DNA of 64,000 nt from Lasiodiplodia sp. COLG20 (GCA_009801085.1 VNWV01000005.1:2914001-2978000); one strand, 5' to 3'; shown: positions 45,470-57,586, numbered from the stretch's first letter. The notes: generated from the letters alone by a model not told the origin. Translations and numbers: made by a program.

Positions 45470-47484
45470 ATGGATCCCAATCTACCCGTTATGGACGTGG
45501 GGCGGAACGGTGACCCAGAACCATGGCAGCCTCCTGCACAAGATGGCTGCCATGTGGGGGCAGATGTCAGCCATCAGGCGTATGCGCCACCGCATGCAGG
45601 AAATCACTCTTCATCGACACTGAGCTATGAAAGCCAACCGCATTTCCAGTCTCCGCCGTCGTTCTCAGACGATCCCTTACGGCTGGATGTCACACTGGAC
45701 TTTTCACTTTCTCCCTATCAAGATGAACTGTTGCTCGAAAGGGCACCATCGACTTCAATCTCTCTGCCGCTGCCAGCCTCGAATGCGTTGAATCTCCAAT
45801 CCTTTGAAAGCTGCAGCATCCCAGAATCATCCTCGAGGTATGTTAATTTGTTGGCCCGACCTCTGATGCCGACTGACGAACAAAGCAGCCAAAATTGGTA
45901 CGAGCTTCTCATCAGCCAGCAACCCAGTGCTGTCAAAGCCAGCCCGGAATCCTTGAACGAACGGATCATGATGATCCCGCCACCGAAAGTCCAGCTTTCT
46001 GTCACTAACTGCAAGACCGGCCGCGCAGACTACAAAGAGCTCAAGAATCCTTACAATGTAGTCTACTGCGAACTCTGGAACTCCGACGGAATAACCCAGC
46101 CTCCTCACCAGGTTTTCAGCGCGGGCTCCCCATCCGAAGATGAAGATGGAGCTTTCTTTTTCCCCGGACTGTCTTGCAAAATCCCCGGCCGCTATCGGCT
46201 ACGATTCTATGTCATGCCCATGAATCCCATGGAATTCGAAAGGGGTTACCGCCCGTCTGCTCTTGCCACAACGTTCAGCGATGTGTTCACGGTACATTCG
46301 GAGGAATTCATACACTCTTCCGCACTGCAGACATCCTGGGGACGCAACGAGAGTGACCAGAGTACACGCTGGCAGGGAAATCATAAACCGCAATCTGCTC
46401 TCTGTGTGGGCGGTATTGGAACGATGCACCCCACCCCTGCTTGTACACCTGCTGGACTCATCACTGGAGCGAACTACAGCAACTCTGCACCAGAGTTTGA
46501 CCACAATCGAGCGCTCAGTGGTTGCGGCATCGACCAAAGGCCATCATTCGCCGTTACTGAACCCGGTTTGGAAACAGAGCCTCAACTGTCTACAGATCAA
46601 CAGGCGATTGGAGATATCCGGGCCAGCACGTCATTTGAGACAGATGAATGTGCTACGGTCCTCAGGCAACCTCGGCGGGATTTGGAAGAAGACCATGAAG
46701 ACGTGAGGGGGGAATCCAACGCGTCGACCACGGATCGAACCTCAACACGCTCGTACAAGTTCGCCTGTCCCTTTTTCAAGCGGTGGGCAAAAGCGAAGAA
46801 CAACTCATGCGTCCATCCCGGATTTTCTGACATTCCCAGATTGAAGTAAGTTACACGAGCCCCTGAGTACGCCGCTGACTCTTCAAGGGAGCACCTGTAC
46901 CGCACTCACGGAGCCAACAATCGATGTCAGAGATGTTTTGGAGTCTTTTCAGATGAAAAGGCACTCGATCGGCACACACGTGCCGCCAATGGGTGCATCG
47001 TACGGCAGAGACCTTATCAGGATGAACTACTTACGCTTGAAGAAGAGCGGGAGCTAAAGAACAAGAAAGGAGGAAGAAAGGCTCCCAGAGAAGAGAAATG
47101 GAGACACATCTACAACATATTGTTTCCTGGTGTTGATAAGATCCCTTCTCCTTGTAAGTATCGCAAGGACCATTTCGCTTGTGAAGGCTGACAGCCGCAG
47201 ACGTTAAGCGATGCCCCAGCGACCGAGACCAGGAAATCGAAGGGCTGAAGCAACACCTACAGCGCGCGTTGGTGCCCTCGCTTCTACGAGTTGTGCAACC
47301 GTTCGTGGAAAAGAATGCCCGACTTGCTGTCCTCGAACTTCAAGGCCCGCTCATTGAAGTCGTTCGTAAGAGCATCAGCATCACTTTCGGAGACTACGCA
47401 TGCTCTCCGGAGCCAAGCACTGGAAGCCGTCACGAAGAAGTGGTACCTTGTAGTCGGCATGGACCAGATCAGCCGGAGGTTTGA
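45470..47484 (+). CDS. Velvet-like domain fused to C-terminal C2H2-type zinc-finger region
   Basis: Three exons, 45470-46845, 46888-47153 and 47201-47484, 641 residues. The N-terminal 140 residues are Ser/Pro/Gln-rich and disordered. Residues about 144-285 show velvet motifs in order: YELLISQQP (compare YELTVVQQP), ERIMMIPPPKVQLSV, NPYNVVYCELW, GAFFFPGLSCK, GRYRLRFYVMP and FSDVFTVHS. About 150 low-complexity residues follow, then a zinc-binding part CPFFKR...C (433-447), RLKEHLYRTH across the splice, and RCQRCFGVFSDEKALDRHTR, a known layout of fungal CPFFKR-type C2H2 proteins. A Lys-rich stretch and a helical tail close the protein. Velvet proteins bind DNA with an NF-kB-like fold and control spores and secondary metabolism. 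The tail frame from 47290 on is ambiguous, as another frame is also open. Confidence 0.72.
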
Positions 47485-47689
47485 AGATGCGGAGAGCTTG
47501 TATCTTTAGCTGCCAGTGTGGAGTCGGTGCCGCAAGTTGATGGACTGTATCTATGTTGCTCTTTAGCCACGTGATGGGGCGATGGCGTGGTTGCTGGTGA
47601 GAGGAGATCAAGCAACTTCGTCGCGAGAATGAGGTTTGTAAACGTCGCTGTAAGAAGTAGCTATCTCAGTTATAGATACTGTAAAAAAT

Positions 47690-47941
47690 GGTTATCTCGG
47701 TAATTTCGAATTGAAATGTGGTTATTCTAGTAAACTCCGAGTTTAAATGTGGTTATTCCAGTAATTCCAAGATGAAATGTGGTTATTCTGGTAAATTCTG
47801 TGTTGAAATGTGGTTATTTCGGTAAATCTAAGTTGAAATGTGGACATCTCGGTAAATCTAAGTTGAAATGTGGACATCTCGGTAAATCTAAGTTGAAATG
47901 TGGACATCTCGGTAAATCTAAGTTGAAATGTGGACATCTCG
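47690..47941. repeat. 30-bp minisatellite, about 8 units, last four near perfect
   Basis: Units begin at 47690, 47720, 47751, 47781, 47812, 47842, 47872, 47902 and (partial) 47932, on the pattern gg(t/a)(t/c)atctcggtaaatctaagttgaaatgt. Copies at 47842-47931 are identical, whereas the upstream ones drift: this is the picture of an array homogenised at one end. As 30 is a multiple of 3 the array is open in several frames, but no gene context supports translation. Confidence 0.9.
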
Positions 47942-49012
47942 GTAAGTTTTGGCGTAACGTACTCGAGGGAGACAAGGTCGTATGTAGGTAATTCCCGGGA
48001 TAGACACGTGTGCGCATTCCGTCCTCCATAAAGCACACGGTGCGTCTTAACAGTAAATTTAAGCTCGATGCTTTAGTTTCAGATGCAGGCTTAATACTAA
48101 GCTCGAATATCCGAGAAACCTCGCTGTAGCACCAAAACCGTGCTTAGCAAGAGCGGGACACGTGCTGTTTGACCAAGAAAGGAGATGGAAAGCTGCGGTT
48201 GGTGGTAGTTATGACTGTCAGCATCATGGAGTAAAGGTTGCCCCTTTAGCAGTTTCCAGCGACTATCTTAGTCTCGCCATCCTTCGTCTTGACGAGAGAA
48301 CGGCTCGATGTGCTCACATGGAGCGCCTTTCCGAGCAAAGTTTACAGGCCAGTATTGATGTAGCTGACGCTTTAGCAAGCAGCCCGTCTCCAATGCGCAT
48401 CGCAGTACTCGGTACGCGAGTTCGCTGCTGAGCTGGCGGCGGCGAGCTTCGTTTGTGAGCTTGAGTGTTGTTGATGCATTCTACTACGAGAAAGATAGGA
48501 GAGCTCTGTAATGGATCGCCTTTTCTACTGTTGGTAGCGGGCTTTAACGGATTGCTTTCTCCACCGGTGCTCATTTGTGTGTTTGGACATTGGATTTCGT
48601 GGTAAGAACGGCGGTAGGGTTCTATTTGGGTGCTGTGGTGGATTCTACCGGCGGAGAATCTTTGCAAACCTTAGTTTCCTAAAGGGACAATTGCCCAACC
48701 CGACTATAAGGGCCTCTATCCGACTATACTTCCCTGAATTGCCTTTACTGGTAAAAAGCGGTCGAAACAGGGTTGTATGCCTGAGTTCACAGGCTCGCCG
48801 TCTGGGCGCTTGTCGGCGAAGAAAGGCGCCGGAATAGATGCCCGGCATCGAACATCTAAGCTCACAGACAAAGCTCCGCTGCCAGTAGAGAGGAGGCGAC
48901 CCGCCAAAGCGGAGCTTTATATATGCCAGCCAAAGCGCGGTGGAAAAGTGCAGCCCTTACGGTGCGGAAATCCATTGCTAGTTAACCAGGGACGCGACCA
49001 GCTTAAACCTAA

Positions 49013-49085
49013 AAAGAGCCCTGACGAAAGTGCAGTCTGTTGTTATCTTGGCAACGGTCTGGCGTAGCTTTGTACCGAGAGATCT
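49013..49085 (+). repeat. Dispersed repeat R4, copy 1
   Basis: Shares ctgacgaaagtgcag...gcaacggtctggcg...gctttgtaccgag with 50503-50580 in direct orientation, roughly three quarters identical by eye. Confidence 0.6.
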
Positions 49086-49207
49086 TTCTTACTCCGTTTG
49101 CGACTGAAGCGTCTGACTCCCACTTTACATCCAATGCACCCATGAAGGTTGAATTCGACTGCCCGTAGAAACGCTCTGCGAAGCGTTGTATGTCGGAGAA
49201 GCGTGGA

Positions 49208-49285
49208 GAACGCATCGTGTAAATGTAGCATTCTTTGAAGGTGCGTGATGGAGACTGCGAAGTCAGTGAGACTTTCTTTCATTCC
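49208..49285 (-). repeat. Dispersed repeat R1, inverted copy
   Basis: The minus strand reads gaatgaaagaaagtctcac, then tgacttcgcagtctccatca, then cgcaccttcaaagaatgcta, matching plus-strand copies at 54508-54582 and 62263-62340. Shorter pieces of the same unit occur at 59701-59745, 62728-62770 and 63378-63418. Confidence 0.75.
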
Positions 49286-49786
49286 CGAGCCGAATACTGC
49301 AGTGGAGATGCTCCAGAAGTGCCACGGTTGTGGTACATGGCCACAGTCCTCCTGCTTTCAACCATTTCGCCCGCGGATCGTTGCGGGCTAGGTTCTATTC
49401 GATTAAATTGAGGTGAGCTTGCACTTGTTCGCGGGCTTGAGAAACAGCAACAACCATTTGAGCTGGTTAGCGTCTATTGGCAGCTTGGTGTCAGTGTCCA
49501 ATGACCTAAGCGAGTCGATGCTTTGCTTTAGGTCTCGTGCGTAGTGCTGTCTGACTGTGGACTTTGATTTCGACAGAGCCAACGATTTGCTCTGGCTCTG
49601 GTTCTCGCAGATGCCGTGTTCGCTCGACGAAGCTCCCTAGCTCCAACGATTTGCTCTGGCTCAGCTACTTCTTTGATTCTTGTAGACGCCGTGGCTCTCA
49701 CGAATGTCGGATTCTCTCCTCACCGACTTGCTCCGGCTCAGTACTTCTCTGGTTCTCGTAGACGCCGTTGTTCTCGTAGATGCCGT

Positions 49787-49875
49787 GTTCGCTTGACGAA
49801 GTTGCTTGGGGCCTGTGGGAATGTTCTCTCGCTTGACGAAGCTGCTTGAGGCCTGTGGGAATGTTCTCTTGGGTT
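49787..49875 (-). repeat. Dispersed repeat R3, short inverted double copy
   Basis: cgcttgacgaagctgcttga and ggcctgtgggaatgttctct occur twice in a row here (about 45-bp period) as the reverse complement of the start of R3. Confidence 0.75.
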
Positions 49876-50139
49876 GCACTGAATGGCCTCCTTGAGGGCA
49901 AAGGAGTACTGGAATGGACCGTAACGCTAGAGTTGTGCGATAAGGCAACGCTGCTTCCCTCCATCTTCGGTGAAGCGTAGTTTGGGAGACTTCCAAACGC
50001 GTACTATCCGAACAAGCTTGATGTCATGGTCGCGGCAGAGACAGCGGCAGGGACAGCAACAGCAGAGGCGGAGAGCGGTGGAGCTCACATGGAGCTCTTA
50101 GAGAAATTGCCCTTTACAGGCTCGCCATTTGGGCGCCGG

Positions 50140-50169
50140 TTGGCGGCGGCGGCGGCGGCGGCGGCGGCG
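50140..50169. repeat. GGC microsatellite
   Basis: About nine uninterrupted ggc triplets followed by short gaggcagaa-type repeats. Confidence 0.85.
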
Positions 50170-50502
50170 GAGGCAGAAGCAGAAGCAGAGCTCTTTGTAG
50201 GCGCTGTGGCGCTTCACTTTCCGTGACAGCGTCATCGGCTGCAGGCAACCCCGATATTGATGGTGGTGGTGGAGATGGGAAGGACATCTGAGTCTACCAC
50301 TTCAGTTTCCGTGACAATGTCATCTTCGTGGGCTTTGAAATTCACCTGGGCGAATTGGCGGATTGCTTCCTCCGCTGTCTCCTCTATCGGCAGACGACAA
50401 TCGTTTGGGCGCTATGGCGGATCGCTTCTTCTACCCCCGAGGGCGGAGGTCCGCTTCAGGAGACAAGCTGAAATCGGTGGTTTCCGCGATTGTGCAGTTG
50501 GA

Positions 50503-50580
50503 AAGAGCGCTGACGAAAGTGGCAGTAGCCTTCCGTTAATCTAGCAACGGTCTTGCGCAGTTTTGTACCGAGGACACTTC
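50503..50580 (+). repeat. Dispersed repeat R4, copy 2
   Basis: Direct copy of 49013-49085 (aaagagcgctgacgaaagtg...caacggtcttgcgcagtttt). Confidence 0.6.
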
Positions 50581-53500
50581 CTATCCGTAGCTGCCAGGTT
50601 ATCGTTAGCCCTGGCTTCCCACGAGGGAAACTTGCACATACCCGTAGATAAGTATTGTATCGCAATCCTGCGAATACTTGTCTGCCACAGCGGTTCAGCC
50701 AAGGTGGCCATTCCTCGGCGTGTTTCGTAGCGATGTCTTTGAGATACTCTGCTTTAGTATTGGTGGTAATGAGGTTGCGCGGCCGAAGGTGAGCCTCGTG
50801 TGTAGTACTTTTTCGACTTGGGCGAGAGTCTCGCCGTCGTGGCTTCGATGGTATAGAGGCATCCACTGCCACAACTCCCTGTTGCTGATACTCGATTCGA
50901 ATTGCGCGGAGGTAGAGCATTATCATCACTAGTACGCTTATAGAGTTGCCTGTGGTTTGTGCTTCGAACCAAGTGCTTATGCTCGATAGTGCGCAGAGAA
51001 TGTTTGTTGGTCGTGGTCTCGCGGCGCACTACAGCGCCACATGATATGTGCTGGCTGACACAGTGGAATTCTCTGGACACTTACTCGTCGGATCGATGTT
51101 TTCAGCACGATACCTGATGGGAGAACGTGATGGAAAGCAAGTTTCTCCCTCGGAGAATTGGGTTTAAACAGGTCGATCGGTGGATTCGGCCAGCTTTTCA
51201 ATGTCCGGCCTCCTCGGAGCGGAAGGAAAGGCGAATGGTAGGAAAGGCTGTACACGGAGTGGCGCATGAAGGTTTGCATTGCCTGCCGAGTGGTCCTTGG
51301 CGGGCAGCAGGCCTTTGGTGAATGGAGTGTAGGCCACGATCCTGCTTAATCCCAAGATGGTCTGGGATGTTGTGTCTCGTCTTACGGTGGGGTATGGATA
51401 GGTTGTTTGGTAACTTGCGGGCAGCTTCGTGGTAGTAGGTCTGTAGGCCGATTTTGTGATGAGATTTCGGTGTCATTCCGCGTAGCTAAGCTGACGCCCG
51501 TTAAACCGCCAGGTCGTTATGTGACTGAGCTGCTGGTCAACGTGGATCTGAAGCGTGGTGACCCGAAATCTGCATCGGATTAGCTAGTGCCTCTTATCTC
51601 TTGGTTGTGGTCGTACCTTGACGTCTCGTTGAAGTTGTCTGTAAAAGTTACCGCTTGCAACCGCTTCGTCAAAACTTGCAAAGCTTGACCGAGCTTCTGA
51701 GCATCTTCAACTCAGAGAAGCGGCGGGTGAGAATCATGGTGGTCGCTTCGGGTTGATGGAAGTAATCTGGCAGCAGAGGTCGCCCATGAGAGTTTATGTC
51801 CAATTTGAAGTGTCACTGAGGCTTGGCTATGTGTGTCGAAGCATCGGTGGAAGCTTTCAGGTGGCTGGAATGGTATCTGGATCGTGACTCTGGTGGTCTT
51901 GCGAGTGTCGAAGCCCTCTCGGCCACGCAGCAAACATCATTCGGGTGAGCGCTGATTCCGTAGAAACTGTGAACGCCGCTTTTTCTGAAGCTTGAAAGTG
52001 CGGTGACCGGGTATCAAGTTGTTGAGGTGCGTGCCAGTGCAGCGGAAGCGCAGCAATGTATGATAGCCAGGACGCACTGTCTTGGTGCATTTTGCAGCCG
52101 CTAGCAGCTCCGACTGTGTTTAAACTGTTAGCGACATGCTAAATTGCCATCTTGAATCTGTCTTCTTACTTTGGAAGAGCCACGGGGCGTTTTCGTGGAG
52201 CGCTGGCGGTATATGCTCACACTCACCAGACACACTGATTTCGGCGCTCATGCCAGCGATGGTCGTAGGCAGCCCCGGTTCCCTTCAAAATACGCCCGAT
52301 GAATGCAGGACTCGAGGTCTATCTGCGCTGACTCTCTGGAGCATCTCTTCTTTATTTCCGGTGAGCGAGGTGACGCAGAAGTGGTTGAAGTGAGAGTTGG
52401 CGCGTCGATGAGTGCGCGTCCTGTCTGCGCATGGAGAATTCGAGACGGTGTAAGCTGAAGACAGCAGCGCTGCTTCCTTGGCCATTGATCGAGCCGCGAG
52501 AATGATTTGAGGCTGGTAATGGTTGGCGCAGAGGAGCGCGAGTCTGATGGAGGTGGTGGGTCGAGGAGGGTTCAAGGGCTCGGTCGGCAACAACTTTTGG
52601 CTGCCGCCTGCTCGCAGCTAAGTCCTTCGCCTGGGCCACCAAACTCACCTCACCTCAACGTCCAAGTGCAAAAACGGTCTGAGTCTTGGTGCGACGGAAT
52701 TTCACTCACTCAGGTATCAGGCCCAGCCGGGTGTGGACAATCGACACGTCTCTCGCTTCCATCAACATGAAGTTCATGTCGACGGCTCAGAACGCGCGAT
52801 GGGAGACTCATTCCCACAGCGCTGCCTCTTCAGGCATCGAAATTCCCGCTTAGGAAGTTTTGCTGCAAGGCTGACAGGGATGCGCTGTCGCGGGTGTCAC
52901 CAGCAGCCACCCACCCAATCACGGAGCCGATTTCCACCGCGATGGCTCAAAAGACTCGACGTCGAGTCCGTTCACCCAGCGCTGCACTATGAGACGTCGG
53001 CTACCCCATTCAGGAAGTTTCGCCTTCATGAGGCCATGGTTGTGCTGTCGCTGGCGTGATGCGCTCAACACTTGGGTCTCTTCAAGCTCACCTCTTCAAA
53101 CATATGACAGCCAACGCAAGCTCTCGGCAGCTTGAAAATACGCCATCTGACTCTTTTCAGAGCCTTCTCACGGCGCTCACTCTTCCAGCACGAGAAAGGT
53201 GATCGTGCACCATCGCGTCTCAGGCACGCTGCCGTGTTTGGAGTCTCACCTTCAAGACGATTGCGCCAACGCGCTCGGCCTCGATCCACCACAGGACAGC
53301 CCTCGAAGTGAGGCGACCAGATAATCTCATGTCGCTGATGGTTCAGACCTGCCGTCACCAAAGTTACGTTGCCGCAGCCTTTGTCACCATTCCACAGCTA
53401 CCATGCATCGCTGAGCCGTGCGCGACGGCACAGACTACGGTTGAATCCTCTAAAACTGTGCAAGCAGTAAGATGCAGGCTATATCTCAATGTTCAGGTGA

Positions 53501-54149
53501 GCTTAGCACATCCGCGCCATCTTCAAGTGGCTAACCACACACTATATCAGCTGCAGCTCCTCCACTCTAGTCAATGCCGCCCCCCGGCACATATTACAGC
53601 CACGAGCTCCAGTCCTGCGGCACATCCTCCTCAGAATGACTACCAGCCCCAGCAGGTCCAGGCTTCACAACCTCCGTAGCACGGTCACCAGCAGACGTTG
53701 TCCAGCAGCAGCTTCTACCATGCAACTACTAAGCCTCTCCAACCCGGATCAGCCTTGATAACTACCATTCCCCGTCAATTCTCGCGCAGATGGAGCCTCC
53801 GAAGAAAAGTATACCCTTGTCTATAGCGTCTCGCCACTGAGAAGGCCCTGCCGATCCTCAGGCAGATGTAATTAGTCTCCGGGGAGAAGCACACCCTTTC
53901 CTGTGCAAGTCCTAGTGATGAACATCTCACTATCAAGAGAGCTATCGGGCAAACCAAACCGGATCACGCTAAAGGAAAACACGTTTCTTCCTGGAAGTCA
54001 CGGCGACAAAGCCTCACCATCAAGAGAGCTATCGTGCATGCGTCACGCCAAAGATGAGCACACACCTTTTCCCTGAAAGTCGTGGCTCACCGCGCCAGAG
54101 GACCTGTCGGGCGGTTTCGGCTTCACCTCTCCAGACAACTCCAGTGCAA

Positions 54150-54460
54150 GTTACAAGAACATTTCCACAGGCCCCAAGCAGCTTCGTCGAGCGAACACGG
54201 CGCCCACGAGAACTAGAGAACACGACACCTAAAGAAGCTCCAAGAAGGCCAAACGATGGGCCAGAGCGACCAAGAACGCATCCCGTATTTTCGGGATCCA
54301 CAACCGTCCAGAGAGATCGTGATGTAAAACTGCACCATCCAGTCTCTGTAACAGAACTTTTTCCTAGCATTGTTCATGTCTTCGCAATCCCCAAGCCCAC
54401 AGGCAAACAGCACTACGCACGACTTAAAGCAAACTACCGACCTCTTTTTTGTTCAAAAGC
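54150..54460 (+). repeat. Long dispersed repeat R3, copy 1
   Basis: Begins with acatttccacaggccccaag and continues through cccgtattttcgggatccac to caaacagcactacgcacgac. The same ordered blocks recur at 61600-62000, so the repeat is at least 300 bp. Shorter inverted pieces lie at 49787-49875 (twice in tandem). Confidence 0.75.
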
Positions 54461-54507
54461 CCGGAATACAACCCCGTGCTTTTGTCTGATTGGTGCCAAG
54501 AATCAGG

Positions 54508-54582
54508 GATGAAAGTCTTGCTGACTTCGCAGTCTCCATCACGCACCTTCAAAGAATATTACGCTTGCACGATGCGTCTTTG
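54508..54582 (+). repeat. Dispersed repeat R1
   Basis: Reads tgacttcgcagtctccatca followed by cgcaccttcaaagaatatta and cgcttgcacgatgcgtcttt; see the inverted copy at 49208-49285. Confidence 0.75.
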
Positions 54583-54769
54583 ACATACATCGTGCTCCAG
54601 TAAGCGACCCACGCAATCTGCCAGTGGCGCAGCCCGGGCGCAGTCCAGCCAGATAAGGCAAGAGGCAAGGTCGTGTTTGGGCCATACATGTCGTGTTTGG
54701 TAGTTTCCTCTTGCGTTTCTCTGACATGCAGCGCTTGCAAAAGATACACCCAGTACATGACATTCTCCA

Positions 54770-54814
54770 GCTTCCACGCTTTTCCGACATGCAACGTTTG
54801 TAGAAGATTCAAAG
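54770..54814 (+). repeat. Dispersed repeat R2, copy 1
   Basis: cttccacgcttttccgacat then gcaacgtttgtagaagattc; near-identical 43-bp blocks at 59771-59815 and 62468-62512, all in the same orientation. Confidence 0.7.
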
Positions 54815-55011
54815 TAGGCTTCGCTTGAGGAGAGGATGACATTCGCCGACAGAGCCACCCGGCTGTTTCACAAGGCTTTTCGATGGAGAGTCGAACGACG
54901 GAGATTTTCATTCTATTATTAACTGCTCGTCGATGTTTATGTCGTCGTTGAGTGGGGAAATATCGCGGCTGGAGATCGACTTGCGCTGTCGCGAGAGTGA
55001 GGAAATTCGGT

Positions 55012-55037
55012 AAAAAAAAAAAAAACAAAAACAAGAA
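55012..55037. repeat. A-rich tract
   Basis: About 13 A residues then acaaaaacaaga. It could be the tail of a non-LTR insertion or a simple slippage tract; no adjacent reverse-transcriptase frame was seen. Confidence 0.5.
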
Positions 55038-56109
55038 GGTACGTATCCAATCAACCCAACCAAAGCCCCTCCACATTGAGACGATTAGCCGAAGAATACT
55101 TAGAGGTCATGTTCTAAGGCTGTTTAGTAGCTCTGCAAATTTTAAAGGCAGCGCGGCCAATTCATGCTTGCCGCGTAACAAGACACGGGCGAGTAACAGG
55201 CCAACGGCACAACTTTTAGAATATATCCGCCTCGCAATCGTACACCCCCACGAGCGGCAACCTAAAAACTCAAGCGGTACCTCCTTTGTCGTTTCTTCTG
55301 CTGTATTGCAAAGAGAGAGGTCATCGTCAGTCGAACCGCTTAACCGCCAGCGAAAGAGGTGTATGACTACAGAGGGTCACATTTCCAACGTCGCTTTCCG
55401 CCCTTGACAACGTAAATCAAACGGCACAGATGCCAAATTTCCAACGCGAACTCTTCACCAATACCTCAATCGTCGGCTTGGAGATGAATTATACCATGCA
55501 CAGGATCACGGGGCGGCACAAGTGGTGATGATGATAGGTTTCGTTCTAACGGATTGCGGGTTTACTACAACGTTCAAAGGGATCAAGCAAAACTCCGCCG
55601 GCGGTGGAGGTAACCCTCCGCAGCTTTTAAACGGAACTCTAGCACCCCATCCTCGCCCCTACCGCGACATCAGATATCCGAACTTACAAAAGAAGCCCTG
55701 CGGCCTCCAACTCTCACAATCCAAGCTCCTCTACCGGCGGAGGAGGCGATCCGCCAAAGCGCCCACACGGCGGGCCTGTGAAGGGCAATTGCTCAAGGAC
55801 TCTCGCTAGTAGTTTACTATTACCGAACAAGGCAAATCAGGCAAGTACGATTGGGAGGAGGCCGCCATAACATCGAAGATCCAACCAGCGCCCGTCCCCG
55901 CAGCTGCCTGCTGTTGGCCCTGCCACCATGGCATCGAATCTTCAAGCTCGGCGCCCAAGCCGCCATTGTGGTCGGAAAAGACATTGTAGCAGTTGGACAC
56001 CGCTATTACCACTGCGATACCGACGGACATATCGGAGAGATTTATCCCAACGTCGATCATCCCGTTCCTCCGCAGCCCGCCAACTCCTCATCTTCGCGAG
56101 TCTTGTCCT

Positions 56110-56365
56110 CGTGCCAGCGTTAATGCGTACCCGCAAGTCTCTCTTCTCTATAAGCTTTACCTCTCCGCAAGCCTCCCTCTCCGCGCCAGAGATAATACGC
56201 ACGCGCAAGTCTCCCCTCCACGACCCTCGTCTTCGCAAGCGACTCTCACCTCCACAAGTCTCGCCTCTCCGCAAATCTCACCTCCGCAAGTTTCACCTCG
56301 GCGCGCCAGCGGCAATGCGCACCCGCAAGTTTCTCCTCCGCGCACCAACAGCAACGCGCATCGCC
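56110..56365 (+). repeat. Irregular tandem repeat based on aatgcgcacccgcaagt
   Basis: Related units near 56116, 56180, 56308 and 56345, with a further diverged one at 56837, each carrying (t/a)atgcg(t/c)ac(c/g)cgcaagtctc followed by cctcc-rich sequence. An open frame here shows the same peptide theme (RTRK) at each unit. Confidence 0.55.
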
Positions 56366-57304
56366 ATCATCCTTAGCAGGTCCGCCGCAGGAGCTCCGCC
56401 ACCAAGCTCACAGACGAATCCGCCACAGCTCCCAAACGGCGAGACTGTGAAAAACAATTGATTTAGGACCTCTATGTGAGCTCTGTCACCACGAACATAC
56501 ATTCACGACATCCAAGCCCGTAAACGAAGTTCCGCCAGCGGTGGAGGAGGCGATCCGCACGGCATCCAAACGTCAGAAACTCCGCCTCCGCCGCCACCAC
56601 AACATCCAACATCCAAGCTGACCAGCAAGTTCGATCCAAAGCCTGTGAAGCGCAATTGCTCCACGAGCTTTATGTAAACCTATAATCTCACTCTTGTTGT
56701 CTCAGCTAACCCCCAGCAAGAAACGATGGAAGAGCGAGTGGAGAGGACTGTGCCATTGTGGCTGGGAAAGGCACACAGAGGTAACAGCCAGCGTATTCTG
56801 CGAAGCCCGCCGGGTCTGTATCCTTACAAGTCTCACCTCCGCGCGCCAACGATAATGCGTAGCAGCCCATTGGCCCTTCATCTTCACAAGTCTCATCTAC
56901 GTGACTCTCACATCCGCAAGTCTCATCACGGCACGCCAACGAAAACGATCGTCCACAGACCAGGCGGCTTAAGTTGGGTTCAATGAGCAGAACGACCGGT
57001 GAGATCGATTCTCTCGATGCAAAATTCAGCAGATGGCAACAAAGGGAACAATTGCTGTTCGACTTGCAGCTCTTTGCCTGACACGCGCGAAATTTGACGT
57101 ATCCCTACGAGCTTCAGCTTATCGTGCATGGACAATAGCTTCTATGCGCGCCATTAAATTGGATATATTTTGGATTTTTTTTTCTTGTGCCTTCGTGTAT
57201 TCTGCGGAAAAAGATGTGTGCATACTAATGATACTAATCGCAAGAAGTACAAGAAGCCAGCGACTCCGTGAACGTATCTGGACTTCACCAACTTGATGCC
57301 GATC

Positions 57305-57586
57305 GGGGTAAATACAAAATCGCATATATTCGATGGTCATACGGTCCAAACAGCACACCTGGACCCAAACAGCATATCTTACAACCGCGCATATCGCCAA
57401 CTCCCTGGTTTAGCGATAGTAAGTTACCAGCGCAAGCCCCAGGGGCCAGAAACGCCCCAGCGACGCGGCGTTGTGCAGTGCAAGCACCGGTGAGGCGGTG
57501 TTGGGCTATAAAGATATGCTATTTGGGTTCGGGTGTGCTGTTTGGACCGCGATGGTACCGAATATATGCGATTTTGTATTTACCCC
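57305..57586. mobile_element. Foldback/MITE-like element with 76-bp inverted arms
   Basis: Left arm 57305-57380 and right arm 57511-57586 are inverted copies of equal length. They share an exact 28-bp block (ggggtaaatacaaaatcgca and eight more), a 10-bp variable block, an exact 17-bp block ggtccaaacagcacacc and a further near-identical 20 bp. The loop is 130 bp. No transposase is present, so it would be non-autonomous. Flanking target duplications are not clear. Confidence 0.8.

Noticed and set aside
47690..47941. CRISPR-like spacing of 30-bp repeats
   Set aside because: Units are contiguous without spacers, and the genome is eukaryotic; it is a minisatellite.
53308..53679. 123-codon ORF with Pro/Gln-rich end
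   Set aside because: Random composition inside the repeat compartment; no motif or splice context.
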